Origin: Candidatus Limisoma faecipullorum
Lineage (GTDB): Bacteria; Bacteroidota; Bacteroidia; Bacteroidales; Muribaculaceae
Reading direction: 5' to 3'
NCBI GenBank assembly: GCA_017694955.1
Contig: JADIMC010000043.1
Span: 1-62,011 of the forward strand
DNA: 62,011 nucleotides
This document shows positions 45,235-53,516 of this stretch, in pieces. The notes under the pieces are model-generated. The model was not told the origin of the DNA and did no database searches. It saw only the letters and a program-made list of their open reading frames with translations. Numbering within the stretch: the first letter of the stretch is position 1; each line of letters begins with the position of its first letter. The position numbers and the translations under genes were made by a program.

Positions 45235-46425
45235 ATGTACGGTAAATTTCAAAAATTCTTGTCAGACGAGCTTGCTTCTATCGAAGCTGCCGGATTGTAT
45301 AAAAACGAAAGGATAATCACGTCGCCGCAACGTGCGGATATAAAGGTTGGTAGCGGCTCTGATGTGCTCAACTTCTGTGCTAACAACTATCTTGGGTTAT
45401 CGGACAACAAACGGCTTATCGATGCTGCAAAACGTGCTATGGACAGTCACGGATACGGTATGTCCTCAGTGCGTTTCATTTGTGGCACACAGGATCTCCA
45501 CAAGCAGCTTGAGGCGGCAATATCCAAGTATTTTAAGACGGAGGATACAATCCTTTATGCTGCTTGTTTCGATGCTAACGGCGGTTTGTTCGAACCGTTG
45601 TTCACGGAGGATGACGCAATCATTTCCGATGCTCTTAATCACGCTTCCATCATCGACGGTGTACGTCTTTGTAAGGCTAAGCGGTATCGCTATGCCAATG
45701 CCGATATGGCTGAATTGGAACGTTGCTTGAAAGAGGCACAGGCTCAGCGTTTCCGTATAATAGCCACTGACGGTGTGTTCTCGATGGACGGCAATGTGGC
45801 ACCTATGGATAAGATTTGCGACCTTGCTGAAAAGTATGACGCTTTGGTAATGGTCGATGAGTCGCATTCTGCCGGTGTGGTTGGTGACACAGGCCGTGGT
45901 GTGGCTGAGAAATTCAATCTTTACGGTCGCATCGATATCTTTACCGGGACGCTTGGAAAGGCTTTCGGAGGAGCAATGGGAGGATTTACCACAGGGCGCA
46001 AGGAAATCATCGATATGCTGCGTCAGCGTTCTCGTCCGTATTTGTTTTCCAATTCTGTCGCTCCTGCAATTGTAGGGGCAAGTCTTGAAATGTTCAAGAT
46101 GCTTGAGGAGAGTGACGCCTTGCATACGAAATTGGTGGAAAACGTAAACTATTTCCGCGAAAAGATGATTGCTGCCGGTTTCGACATCAAGCCTACGCAA
46201 TCGGCAATTTGCGCGGTAATGCTTTATGATGCAAAGCTTTCTCAGGACTTTGCCGCCAAGATGCAGGAGGAAGGCATCTATGTGACAGGATTCTATTACC
46301 CTGTTGTGCCGAAAGGGCAGGCGCGTATCCGTGTGCAGCTTTCCGCAGGCCATGAGCGAGGGCATCTCGACAAGGCGATTGCGGCATTCGTCAAGGTTGG
46401 CAAGGAGCTCGGCGTGATAAAATAG
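45235..46425 (+). CDS. kbl: 2-amino-3-ketobutyrate CoA ligase (glycine C-acetyltransferase)
   Basis: A 396-residue PLP enzyme of the alpha-oxoamine synthase family. It cleaves 2-amino-3-ketobutyrate with CoA to glycine and acetyl-CoA. Visible are LNFCANNYLGLSDN, GYGMSSVRFICGTQD, DESHSAGVVG and the PLP lysine Lys242 in TGTLGKAFGGAMGG. It works with the divergent threonine dehydrogenase; the glycine made can enter the GCV operon 32 kb away. Confidence 0.96.
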   Translation: MYGKFQKFLSDELASIEAAGLYKNERIITSPQRADIKVGSGSDVLNFCANNYLGLSDNKRLIDAAKRAMDSHGYGMSSVRFICGTQDLHKQLEAAISKYFKTEDTILYAACFDANGGLFEPLFTEDDAIISDALNHASIIDGVRLCKAKRYRYANADMAELERCLKEAQAQRFRIIATDGVFSMDGNVAPMDKICDLAEKYDALVMVDESHSAGVVGDTGRGVAEKFNLYGRIDIFTGTLGKAFGGAMGGFTTGRKEIIDMLRQRSRPYLFSNSVAPAIVGASLEMFKMLEESDALHTKLVENVNYFREKMIAAGFDIKPTQSAICAVMLYDAKLSQDFAAKMQEEGIYVTGFYYPVVPKGQARIRVQLSAGHERGHLDKAIAAFVKVGKELGVIK

Positions 46426-46446
46426 GTACGATTCTATAATCAGGTA

Positions 46447-46483
46447 TGAAAGCAGCCTTCCTGTTACAGGAAGGCTGCTTTCA
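46447..46483. terminator. Perfect 17-bp hairpin between convergent kbl and esterase
   Basis: TGAAAGCAGCCTTCCTG pairs exactly with CAGGAAGGCTGCTTTCA around loop TTA. No long T run is present on either side; it lies between convergent stops. Confidence 0.8.
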
Positions 46484-46509
46484 TATTGCTGTCTTTGTCG
46501 TGTGTCGGG

Positions 46510-47280
46510 CTATTTCTTGCGTTGGGCAAAAAGCCATTGCATAAAATCCGGATAACAGAATGCCGGATTCCAGCTGCCGTGGTTGCATCCGGGGAATTCG
46601 ATGTATTCCACATCCGCTCCTGCCGCTTTAAGCGCCCGGTATGCGCCTCTTGACCCTTCGACAGGTACAACATCGTCGGCATCGCCATGGAAAATGCGGA
46701 ATTTCACGGATTTGGCGGCTGCCATTCGCGACGGATTGACGGTGCCGCATATTGCTATGGCTGCCGCAAATGTTTCCGGATACCGGCAACTGATGTCGTA
46801 GGTGGCCATTCCTCCCATGGATAAACCCATCACATATACGCGTGACTTGTCAATGTCGTTACGGCTTATGTAGGAGTCTATCAATTGTTTCAGTGTCCTC
46901 ATTACAGGTGTGAGCTGAGGGTTTGCGGGCATTTTTCCGCCCTCGAATGATTCCGGGCGTGAAGAATATGCCCAATATCCGCTTTCCGGACATTGTGGAA
47001 ACAGCACATAGGCAGGATAGTTTTCACGGTTTACCGGATTAAGAAACATCTGGCTGCCGTGGGTGAGCTGTTTTTCGTTATCAGAGCCCCTTTCGCCGGC
47101 TCCATGCAGGAATATGACCAGCGGATATTGTTTCCCGCTTTCTATATGTTCCGGGACAAGCAGACGATATTGAAGCGAGTCGCCGTTGTCGGAAACGAAC
47201 ACTTTTTTCTCATAGCCATCGGCGGCGTATGCCATTGCCGTAATGGCGCACAATAGAAATAATACGGTTAATCTTTTCAT
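46510..47280 (-). CDS. Secreted alpha/beta-hydrolase (esterase, LpqC/PHB-depolymerase-like)
   Basis: A 256-residue exported hydrolase. A signal peptide (about 1-19, ending MAYA) is followed by an alpha/beta fold with LVIFLHGAGERGSDN, nucleophile Ser154 in GLSMGG, an acid near Asp203 in FHGDADDVVPV and His234 in GCNHGSW. The family includes feruloyl/acetyl-xylan type esterases and prolyl peptidase-like proteins; substrate unknown. It stands alone, divergent from the acetyltransferase at 47328. Confidence 0.87.
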   Translation of the reverse strand: MKRLTVLFLLCAITAMAYAADGYEKKVFVSDNGDSLQYRLLVPEHIESGKQYPLVIFLHGAGERGSDNEKQLTHGSQMFLNPVNRENYPAYVLFPQCPESGYWAYSSRPESFEGGKMPANPQLTPVMRTLKQLIDSYISRNDIDKSRVYVMGLSMGGMATYDISCRYPETFAAAIAICGTVNPSRMAAAKSVKFRIFHGDADDVVPVEGSRGAYRALKAAGADVEYIEFPGCNHGSWNPAFCYPDFMQWLFAQRKK

Positions 47281-47289
47281 CGTAATTTG

Positions 47290-47297
47290 TATTTTTG
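47290..47297 (+). promoter_or_regulatory. -7 box before the 47328 acetyltransferase
   Basis: TATTTTTG, 30 bases before ATG 47328, matches TAnnTTTG; the upstream element would lie within the esterase start and is unclear. Confidence 0.45.
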
Positions 47298-47327
47298 CAC
47301 TGTTGATTAAACAAATCGAATTGTAAT

Positions 47328-47816
47328 ATGATACGGAAAGCTACATTGCATGACTTGGACAGGCTGATGGAAATCTATGACGGCGCGAAGGCTTTTATGG
47401 TGCGTTCAGGTAATCCTGACCAATGGATAGACGGATACCCTCAGCGTTCCATAATCGTTGCCGACATTGAAAACGGTTACTGTCACGTATGGGACGAGTG
47501 CGGGATAATCCATGCGGTGTTTGCTCTTATTCCGGGTGAAGACCCCACTTACGCACGTATCGACGATGGACAGTGGCTGAATTCGAAGCCTTATGCCGTG
47601 GTCCATCGTCTTGCTGGCGACGGCCTGGTGGCAAATATCGGGCAGAAATGTCTGGAGTGGTGCTTTACGAAATTTCCAAATATCCGTGTTGACACACATT
47701 CCGACAATTATGTGATGCAACGTATCCTCTATAAGATGGAGTTTTGCCGTTGCGGGATAATCTACACCCACAACGGCACTCCACGTATAGCGTATCAGAA
47801 AGATTTAAGCAAATAA
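47328..47816 (+). CDS. GNAT-family N-acetyltransferase
   Basis: A 162-residue cytoplasmic protein with the GNAT fold: [23 protein letters not shown] at the start, [15 protein letters not shown] in the middle, and [25 protein letters not shown] for the acetyl-CoA-binding end. The usual R/Q-x-x-G-x-G/A loop is not clear, so the acceptor and activity remain uncertain. Its last 12 bases overlap the 3' end of the convergent pyrophosphatase gene. Confidence 0.82.
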   Translation: MIRKATLHDLDRLMEIYDGAKAFMVRSGNPDQWIDGYPQRSIIVADIENGYCHVWDECGIIHAVFALIPGEDPTYARIDDGQWLNSKPYAVVHRLAGDGLVANIGQKCLEWCFTKFPNIRVDTHSDNYVMQRILYKMEFCRCGIIYTHNGTPRIAYQKDLSK

Positions 47817-50012
47817 GCTCCACGAGATGGTCAGACCTGCCATCACGATAGCTACCATGCTCATCAGCTTGATGAGGATATTGAGGCTTGGTCCTGATGT
47901 GTCCTTGAACGGGTCGCCTACGGTGTCGCCTACGACTGTTGCCTTGTGAACCTCGCCGCCTTTTCCTCCGAAGTTGCCCTCTTCCACATATTTCTTGGCA
48001 TTGTCCCAAGCTCCGCCTGAATTTGCCATAAAGATGGCAAGTACGAAACCGGAAGAAAGACCGCCAATGAGCAAGCCGATGACACCCGGAACGCCGAAAA
48101 TCAGACCGGTTACAATCGGCGCAATGATTGCGAGCAATGACGGGAACACCATTTCTCGTTGTGCTCCGCGGGTTGAAATCTGCACGCAGCGTGCATAGTC
48201 AGGTGTAGCCTTGCCTTCGAGGATGCCCTTGATTTCACGGAACTGGCGGCGTACTTCTTCCACCATATGAGAGGCTGCACGTCCTACGGCGTTCATTGTC
48301 AGACCGCAGAACAGGAATGCCATCATACTGCCGATGAATATTCCGGAAAGCACTTTCGGATTCATCAGTGTCACTTCATAATAGTTCATGAAATCGGTGA
48401 AAGTGGCTTCTTTCAGAGGCACGCATATTCCGTTTGCCATTTCGAGCATTGTTGTGCCTGCACGTTCCAAACCGATGCGTATCTCTTCGATGTATGATGC
48501 GAGCAATCCCAAACCGGTGAGTGCTGCAGAGCCTATGGCAAAGCCTTTTCCGGTGGCGGCTGTTGTGTTGCCGAGCGAGTCGAGCGCGTCGGTGCGTTTC
48601 CTGACGTCGGCTCCCAGACCGCTCATCTCGGCATTGCCACCGGCGTTGTCGGCAATCGGACCATAAGCGTCGGTCGCAAGTGTGATACCAAGAGTTGACA
48701 GCATGCCTACGGCAGCGATACTGATACCATAGAGACCCATTGCCACGTTGGAGAGATCGAATCCTGAAGCGAACCAGTAGGAAAGGATGATGCCTGCCAC
48801 AACTGCTATTACCGGTATGGTGGTGGAAATCATGCCAAGTCCGATACCTGAGATTATCACTGTGGCCGGACCTGTCTTTCCGCTTTCGGAAAGACGCTTG
48901 GTCGGACGGTAGGACTGCGATGTGAAATATTCAGTCGATTGTCCGATTACGACACCGACAAGAAGCCCGATTACAACTGAACACGAAATATATACCCAGT
49001 TGGTTATGCCGAGAAGCCACATGATAAGGAACGTGGCTCCTACGATAAGCACGGAGCTGAGGTTGGTGCCGAATGATAGCGAGCGTAGCAGCTCTTTCAT
49101 TCCCGCGTTTTCTTTCGTGCGTACAGTGAAGATTCCGAGAATGGACAGAAGGATTCCGATTGCTGCGATAAGCATCGGGGCAATGACTGCCTTGAACTGC
49201 ATATCCACATCGCCTGATGTCATGAATGCGGCCGCGCCGAGAGCCGAGGTGGCGAGGATTGAGCCGCAATATGATTCATAGAGGTCGGCACCCATTCCGG
49301 CAACATCGCCTACGTTGTCGCCCACGTTGTCTGCAATCGTGGCAGGGTTGCGCGGGTCGTCTTCAGGAATTCCGGCTTCCACTTTGCCGACAAGGTCGGC
49401 ACCTACATCGGCAGCTTTTGTATATATACCACCGCCTACACGGGCAAACAGTGCCTGAGTCGATGCTCCCATGCCGAACGTAAGCATTGTGGTGGTGATT
49501 ACGCATAGTTTTGATGTCGGACTCATCGCGTCTTCAGGAATGCAATATTCAAGTAGCAGATACCAGAATGATATGTCGAAAAGTCCGAGACCTACAACGA
49601 CAAGACCCATGACTGCACCGCTTCGGAAAGCCACTTTTAAGCCTCTGTTGAGCGATGTGCGTGCAGCATTTGCTGTACGTCCAGATGCATACGTGGCGGT
49701 TTTCATTCCGAGGAATCCCGAAAGTCCGGAGAAGAAACCGCCTGTAAGGAATGCCACCGGCACCCACGAGTTTTGAAGGTTGAATCCGTAAGCCATTATT
49801 GCAAACAGCGCTACGAGAGCGATGAATACGTAGCTTACGATTTTGTACTGTTGTTTTAGATACGACATTGCGCCTTGGCGCACGTATTCCGCTATTTTTC
49901 GCATTGTCGGCGTGCCCTCGTCTTCTTTTTTCATCTGATGGTAGAAGTACCACGCCAACACTAACGCCGCAATTGATGAAAGCGGCACAATCCAGAATAG
50001 GTTAGAGCCCAT
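47805..50012 (-). CDS. hppA: K+-dependent membrane-bound ion-pumping pyrophosphatase
   Basis: A 735-residue integral membrane protein of about 16 helices that couples pyrophosphate hydrolysis to Na+ or H+ export. Substrate motifs are [14 protein letters not shown] (199-212), DNVGDNVGD (228-236) and [17 protein letters not shown] (448-464). [10 protein letters not shown] (481-490) has Ala at 485, where K+-independent pumps have Lys, so the enzyme should require K+; such forms in Bacteroidota often pump Na+ (inference). It is a single gene with a -7 box at 50065. Confidence 0.95.
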   Translation of the reverse strand: MGSNLFWIVPLSSIAALVLAWYFYHQMKKEDEGTPTMRKIAEYVRQGAMSYLKQQYKIVSYVFIALVALFAIMAYGFNLQNSWVPVAFLTGGFFSGLSGFLGMKTATYASGRTANAARTSLNRGLKVAFRSGAVMGLVVVGLGLFDISFWYLLLEYCIPEDAMSPTSKLCVITTTMLTFGMGASTQALFARVGGGIYTKAADVGADLVGKVEAGIPEDDPRNPATIADNVGDNVGDVAGMGADLYESYCGSILATSALGAAAFMTSGDVDMQFKAVIAPMLIAAIGILLSILGIFTVRTKENAGMKELLRSLSFGTNLSSVLIVGATFLIMWLLGITNWVYISCSVVIGLLVGVVIGQSTEYFTSQSYRPTKRLSESGKTGPATVIISGIGLGMISTTIPVIAVVAGIILSYWFASGFDLSNVAMGLYGISIAAVGMLSTLGITLATDAYGPIADNAGGNAEMSGLGADVRKRTDALDSLGNTTAATGKGFAIGSAALTGLGLLASYIEEIRIGLERAGTTMLEMANGICVPLKEATFTDFMNYYEVTLMNPKVLSGIFIGSMMAFLFCGLTMNAVGRAASHMVEEVRRQFREIKGILEGKATPDYARCVQISTRGAQREMVFPSLLAIIAPIVTGLIFGVPGVIGLLIGGLSSGFVLAIFMANSGGAWDNAKKYVEEGNFGGKGGEVHKATVVGDTVGDPFKDTSGPSLNILIKLMSMVAIVMAGLTISWSLFA

Positions 50013-50064
50013 AGTTTTTTAGTGTACGATTTAGTTTTTGGTTTTAAGTTTGCAAAATTTCCGT

Positions 50065-50072
50065 CAAAATTA
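50065..50072 (-). promoter_or_regulatory. -7 box of the pyrophosphatase gene
   Basis: TAATTTTG on the minus strand, 52 bases before the ATG. The upstream element is not clear. Confidence 0.5.
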
Positions 50073-50156
50073 CAGATATTATAGGCAATATGTGTCATTC
50101 TGAAATATGTTGTGCAACATAATTCAGAAAATTTAGCGGTATGTTTTTATTGGGAA

Positions 50157-50624
50157 TTATTTATGGGAAGTGTATTCGGTTATGGCGTCTTCCATGGCTT
50201 TGACGGATTGTGGTGAGTCGATGATTTCGTGGCGGATGTCGATTAAGTAGAATGCCGGGAGATATGTAAAGTCGTAACTGTCGCTTTCATAGACGCTCAT
50301 TGACGGATTGATGCATTCTTTCCATTGCGGGTGCGGCTTGCGGCGCAACCATCCTTTCCGGTCATTGCCTATATAGACGGAAAGTACTGTGAGCTGTCCG
50401 TCGGCTATGGCGTTGTTGATTATTGTTGAGGAAGCAATGCTGTCACTTGCTTCTTCGCATATGTCGCAATCGATGTTGGTAAGATAGAGTAAAGTCAGCG
50501 GTGTGCGCAGGCTGTCGAGGCTGTAGCTGGCTCCATCACGGCTTTCCATATCGAAATCAGGTGCTTGCCGTGAAAAAGCGGCTGTCGCTGACAATAAGAC
50601 TAATATGGTGGTTATCCATTTCAT
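50157..50624 (-). CDS. Exported thioredoxin-fold protein
   Basis: A 155-residue protein with a signal peptide (about 1-18, MKWITTILVLLSATAAFS) and a thioredoxin-like fold. APDFDMESRDGASYSLDSLR is the usual TlpA-type opening. LLYLTNIDCDICEEA carries a Cys-x-x-Cys (CDIC) active site, FTYLPAFYLID holds the cis-Pro segment. It probably acts on disulfides in the periplasm; partner unknown. The ATG lies only 5 bases after the -7 box, so its mRNA may be leaderless. Confidence 0.8.
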   Translation of the reverse strand: MKWITTILVLLSATAAFSRQAPDFDMESRDGASYSLDSLRTPLTLLYLTNIDCDICEEASDSIASSTIINNAIADGQLTVLSVYIGNDRKGWLRRKPHPQWKECINPSMSVYESDSYDFTYLPAFYLIDIRHEIIDSPQSVKAMEDAITEYTSHK

Positions 50625-50629
50625 ACTTG

Positions 50630-50659
50630 CAAAGATACAGAATATGGAGGTTTCCCCAA
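50630..50659 (-). promoter_or_regulatory. Promoter of the thioredoxin-fold gene
   Basis: On the minus strand TTG (50657-50659), 19 bases, TATCTTTG (50630-50637), then CAAGT... ATG at 50624. Transcription would begin at or next to the start codon. Confidence 0.65.
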
Positions 50660-50691
50660 TTGTTTGGGCGTGTTTATTTAGGTGTTTTGCT

Positions 50692-50723
50692 TTTGGCGGT
50701 GAAATGCATAGTTTGTACCTTTG
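50692..50723 (+). promoter_or_regulatory. Promoter of the 50753 lipoprotein gene
   Basis: TTTG (50692-50695), 20 bases, TACCTTTG (50716-50723), 29 bases before the ATG. Confidence 0.7.
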
Positions 50724-50752
50724 ATGTCGTTTTTGAAATTTAATATTCAGAT

Positions 50753-51256
50753 ATGAAAAAGATTGGTTTCCTGAAATGGGCTTTAATGCTTGTCATGTGT
50801 ATTCCGTTTGCCGGTTGTGGCGATTCTGGCACTGGCGAGCCTGATGAGCTGGAAAAGGATGTCAGTGCGGAAGTGTTTTATAAGATTACGACTCTTGAGA
50901 GTCTGCCGGAGCTTGTTGATGTGACAATTTCTTACAGGGATGCCGACGGGATAATGAAAACGGAGAAATTAAGTTCTTTGCCTTGGGGAAAGGAAGTAAA
51001 GAATGTGGAAATGCCTTTTGAGGTGCGAATGGAATTGAGTTACAAGAAAAAAGAGGGAGTGGTCTATGACAAGGAGTCGTACAGGGTCGGATATTCGATG
51101 GAAATCGGAATAATTCCTTCTGACTTAATCAATTTCCGTGTCTCGCGCTCACAAAGTGTATCTGAAAACTCTATAGGTGGAGACAAGATAGAGACATATC
51201 TGGATATGTTGGAAGAAAAGCCTACGGTGGTGTCTCTTCAGAAAAATCCGGATTAG
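50753..51256 (+). CDS. Hypothetical lipoprotein
   Basis: A 167-residue lipoprotein with signal MKKIGFLKWALMLVMCIPFAGC (Cys22). The mature part is beta-rich with many charged residues, for example VDVTISYRDADG and MPFEVRMELSYKKKEG. I recognise no family or motif. A perfect 22-base palindrome starts three bases after its stop, and the next gene is convergent. Function unknown. Confidence 0.7.
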   Translation: MKKIGFLKWALMLVMCIPFAGCGDSGTGEPDELEKDVSAEVFYKITTLESLPELVDVTISYRDADGIMKTEKLSSLPWGKEVKNVEMPFEVRMELSYKKKEGVVYDKESYRVGYSMEIGIIPSDLINFRVSRSQSVSENSIGGDKIETYLDMLEEKPTVVSLQKNPD

Positions 51257-51258
51257 GA

Positions 51259-51302
51259 AGTATCAGAGCTGGATGCTTAATTAAGCATCCAGCTCTGATA
51301 CT
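51259..51302. terminator. Perfect 22-bp palindrome between convergent genes
   Basis: The 44-base segment is an exact inverted repeat without loop: 51259-51280 is the reverse complement of 51281-51302, centred on TTAATTAA. It lies between two convergent stops. No T run follows, so it may stop transcription or protect RNA ends on both strands. Confidence 0.75.
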
Positions 51303-51328
51303 GTAACACTCAGTGTGTGATTAAAATA

Positions 51329-53500
51329 TTATCGTGCTATTATCTTTTGTGTCTTATCGCCACATCTTATTATATATAGGCCATTGGAAACCTCTGCTGA
51401 TACTGTCTCTGCTGATGAACGCATAATGACAATGCCGTTGATTGTGCAGATAGTGGTATCATATTTCTCTGGATTGTCAATGGTTATTATTCCGTTTGAG
51501 TAACGCGCTTTTATGCCGCTGTCATCGATATCGGCTATACCTCCTTCGGTTATGTCGGTTATTTCAAGGCTTCTAAGCCTGAAGAATCCTCCAAATGCCG
51601 GTGAATGGATATGCAGTCCGAAGAAATGCACTCCAGATACTTCCGGTGTCACTTTAAAAGAATATCCGGTAGGCTCATATGGCACGGCAAGTATGTCGTC
51701 AATCGTTTCTTGCGCTTCTATCTCGTCATCGTTGCCGAATGTTATTTCAAGACTGTCGAGCTGGTCGCTTATTCCTGAGTTGACGTTGATAGACAATTCA
51801 TAAGTATGTCCCGCAATATAGTTGATTGGCGGGGTGAAAAGCCAGTCGTCGGCGGCATTGACATTGCTGTACACATATATTGCCATGTTGTTCATATAAT
51901 CGTAATTCCACGAGCATCCGTCACCATTGTTGTCGAGTATCTTGTAACGGTTTTCCATTTCCTGGGAATTTGAAAAATCGGTAGCGTAAGGTACATCGAG
52001 CGGCATTCCTGCTATTATGGAATTGGATGTTATTCCATAGCCGTTTTGTCCGTTGTAGCATGCCCATATTATGAATGTGTAGCGATGCAATTCATCCGGC
52101 ACAGTCTCCTCATATGATGTCTGGTCGTAGTTTTCGGCTACAATTTCCATTTCGGGATAACGCATGATGAGGTATGTGATGTTTTCGGTGTCTATTTCGT
52201 TGCCGTGAATTCCGGTTGTAGGAGTTTCCCATGTGAGGGTGATTTTCTGTCCGTCAGCTGTCAGCTTTGCATTTGTAGGATTCGATGGCAAATCATACCC
52301 CAAGAACATTGGGAACTCACAAGTGGCGCTTTCCTCGCCGTCTGCCGATATTGCGCGGCACGAAAATTTGTGCTCCCCATATTGGAATGTGCGTTCTTTT
52401 GTCGTTATGGTTTGTCCTGGCACGACGTTACTTATGCGCTCTATTTCCTCGTCACCGTCTGTTATTACGATTGTGAGCTCACCGGTGAGTATGTCACCAT
52501 CATAAGTGGTTGAAGGTGCGGTCATTGTCAGATGTCCTGTGAGAAAATCTTCTGATTCCGGAGAATGGATATATTCAAGGTCGTTGACTCCGTCGGGAGC
52601 GGTGAGCAGTGGCTCATTGAAAAATGCCCCGGTTACGGAATTCCCTTCGGGCAGGTATCCTGCCATGGTCGCGACTCCCGTATTGACATTCATTTCGAAA
52701 ACAGGCATATAATAGTCGCCTGCGGTCAGGCTTGAGCCTGTATGTATCCAGTATAGTTTGTTGGATTCGTGATTGAAAATGAGGGCATGTCGGCTGCTCA
52801 TCATCATAAGTCCGTCTCCTTCAAGCATGTTTTCGCATCGTATGTCCCCGATAAAAGAAATTTGCCCGTTGGCAGGGTTGATACGACCGAATTTGGCAGT
52901 CCCGGGATTACCATAGGATTCATAGATGGTATAGAGCATACCATATCGGTTTGATGCTATTGCATTGCAGGTATAGAGACGGTTGCCGTTTTCTGTAAGC
53001 CATCCGATGTTTGTCTTTTCTCCGGTTTCCGGCTCGATTGATGCAAGATATATTCCGTTGTTGTTTTGACCGATGCCGTAAATTTTGTCGGATGAAATGT
53101 CATAAGTCAGGGCATTGGTGCAATCGGCAAGATTATCGTCGCCGTCGATTGCTTTTTCAAGCTCGCCTGTCCGCAGGTCGTAGATTCTCCATTGTGGCAC
53201 GAGCATCCATTCGAATCCGTTTGTGTCATCATAGGAGTTTACATATATTTTGCCGTTATGATAGGTGATTCCACCGCTTACCATCACAGGTGCTTTGAAG
53301 CAGATATTGCCTCCGTATCCGGCAGGCAGCTTGTAGATTCCTGCAGAGTCGGTCGAAAACACACCATCGCCCCACGTATAATTGGCTCCGATGCCCACAT
53401 ATAGCTCCACGCCGTCTTTGGCGAGTTTTGGCATAAGCTGTGAGCTTGCCAGAAAAGGCAGGCTCACAGCAGCTAATAGAAATAATGATAATTTTTTCAT
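51329..53500 (-). CDS. Large secreted protein with propeller-like, FN3 and cleaved-adhesin domains, C-terminal sorting signal
   Basis: A 723-residue exported protein. After a signal peptide (about 1-20) comes a region of about 270 residues with repeated LYxI..-G..I strands (IYKLPAGYGGN, KIYGIGQNNNGIYLASI, MLYTIYESYG, KLYWIHTG), suggesting a beta-propeller. Next are Ig/FN3-like units near 330-490 (NPTNAKLTADGQKITLTWETP). Then a cleaved-adhesin (choice-of-anchor J) module holds YATDFSNSQEM to DDWLFTPP. A C-terminal segment ends in NGLYIIRCGDKTQKIIAR, like type IX secretion sorting domains. It starts 16 bases after the 1495-residue gene, so the two are one operon. Confidence 0.78.
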   Translation of the reverse strand: MKKLSLFLLAAVSLPFLASSQLMPKLAKDGVELYVGIGANYTWGDGVFSTDSAGIYKLPAGYGGNICFKAPVMVSGGITYHNGKIYVNSYDDTNGFEWMLVPQWRIYDLRTGELEKAIDGDDNLADCTNALTYDISSDKIYGIGQNNNGIYLASIEPETGEKTNIGWLTENGNRLYTCNAIASNRYGMLYTIYESYGNPGTAKFGRINPANGQISFIGDIRCENMLEGDGLMMMSSRHALIFNHESNKLYWIHTGSSLTAGDYYMPVFEMNVNTGVATMAGYLPEGNSVTGAFFNEPLLTAPDGVNDLEYIHSPESEDFLTGHLTMTAPSTTYDGDILTGELTIVITDGDEEIERISNVVPGQTITTKERTFQYGEHKFSCRAISADGEESATCEFPMFLGYDLPSNPTNAKLTADGQKITLTWETPTTGIHGNEIDTENITYLIMRYPEMEIVAENYDQTSYEETVPDELHRYTFIIWACYNGQNGYGITSNSIIAGMPLDVPYATDFSNSQEMENRYKILDNNGDGCSWNYDYMNNMAIYVYSNVNAADDWLFTPPINYIAGHTYELSINVNSGISDQLDSLEITFGNDDEIEAQETIDDILAVPYEPTGYSFKVTPEVSGVHFFGLHIHSPAFGGFFRLRSLEITDITEGGIADIDDSGIKARYSNGIITIDNPEKYDTTICTINGIVIMRSSAETVSAEVSNGLYIIRCGDKTQKIIAR

Positions 53501-53516
53501 TATTTTTCAGTTAGAT

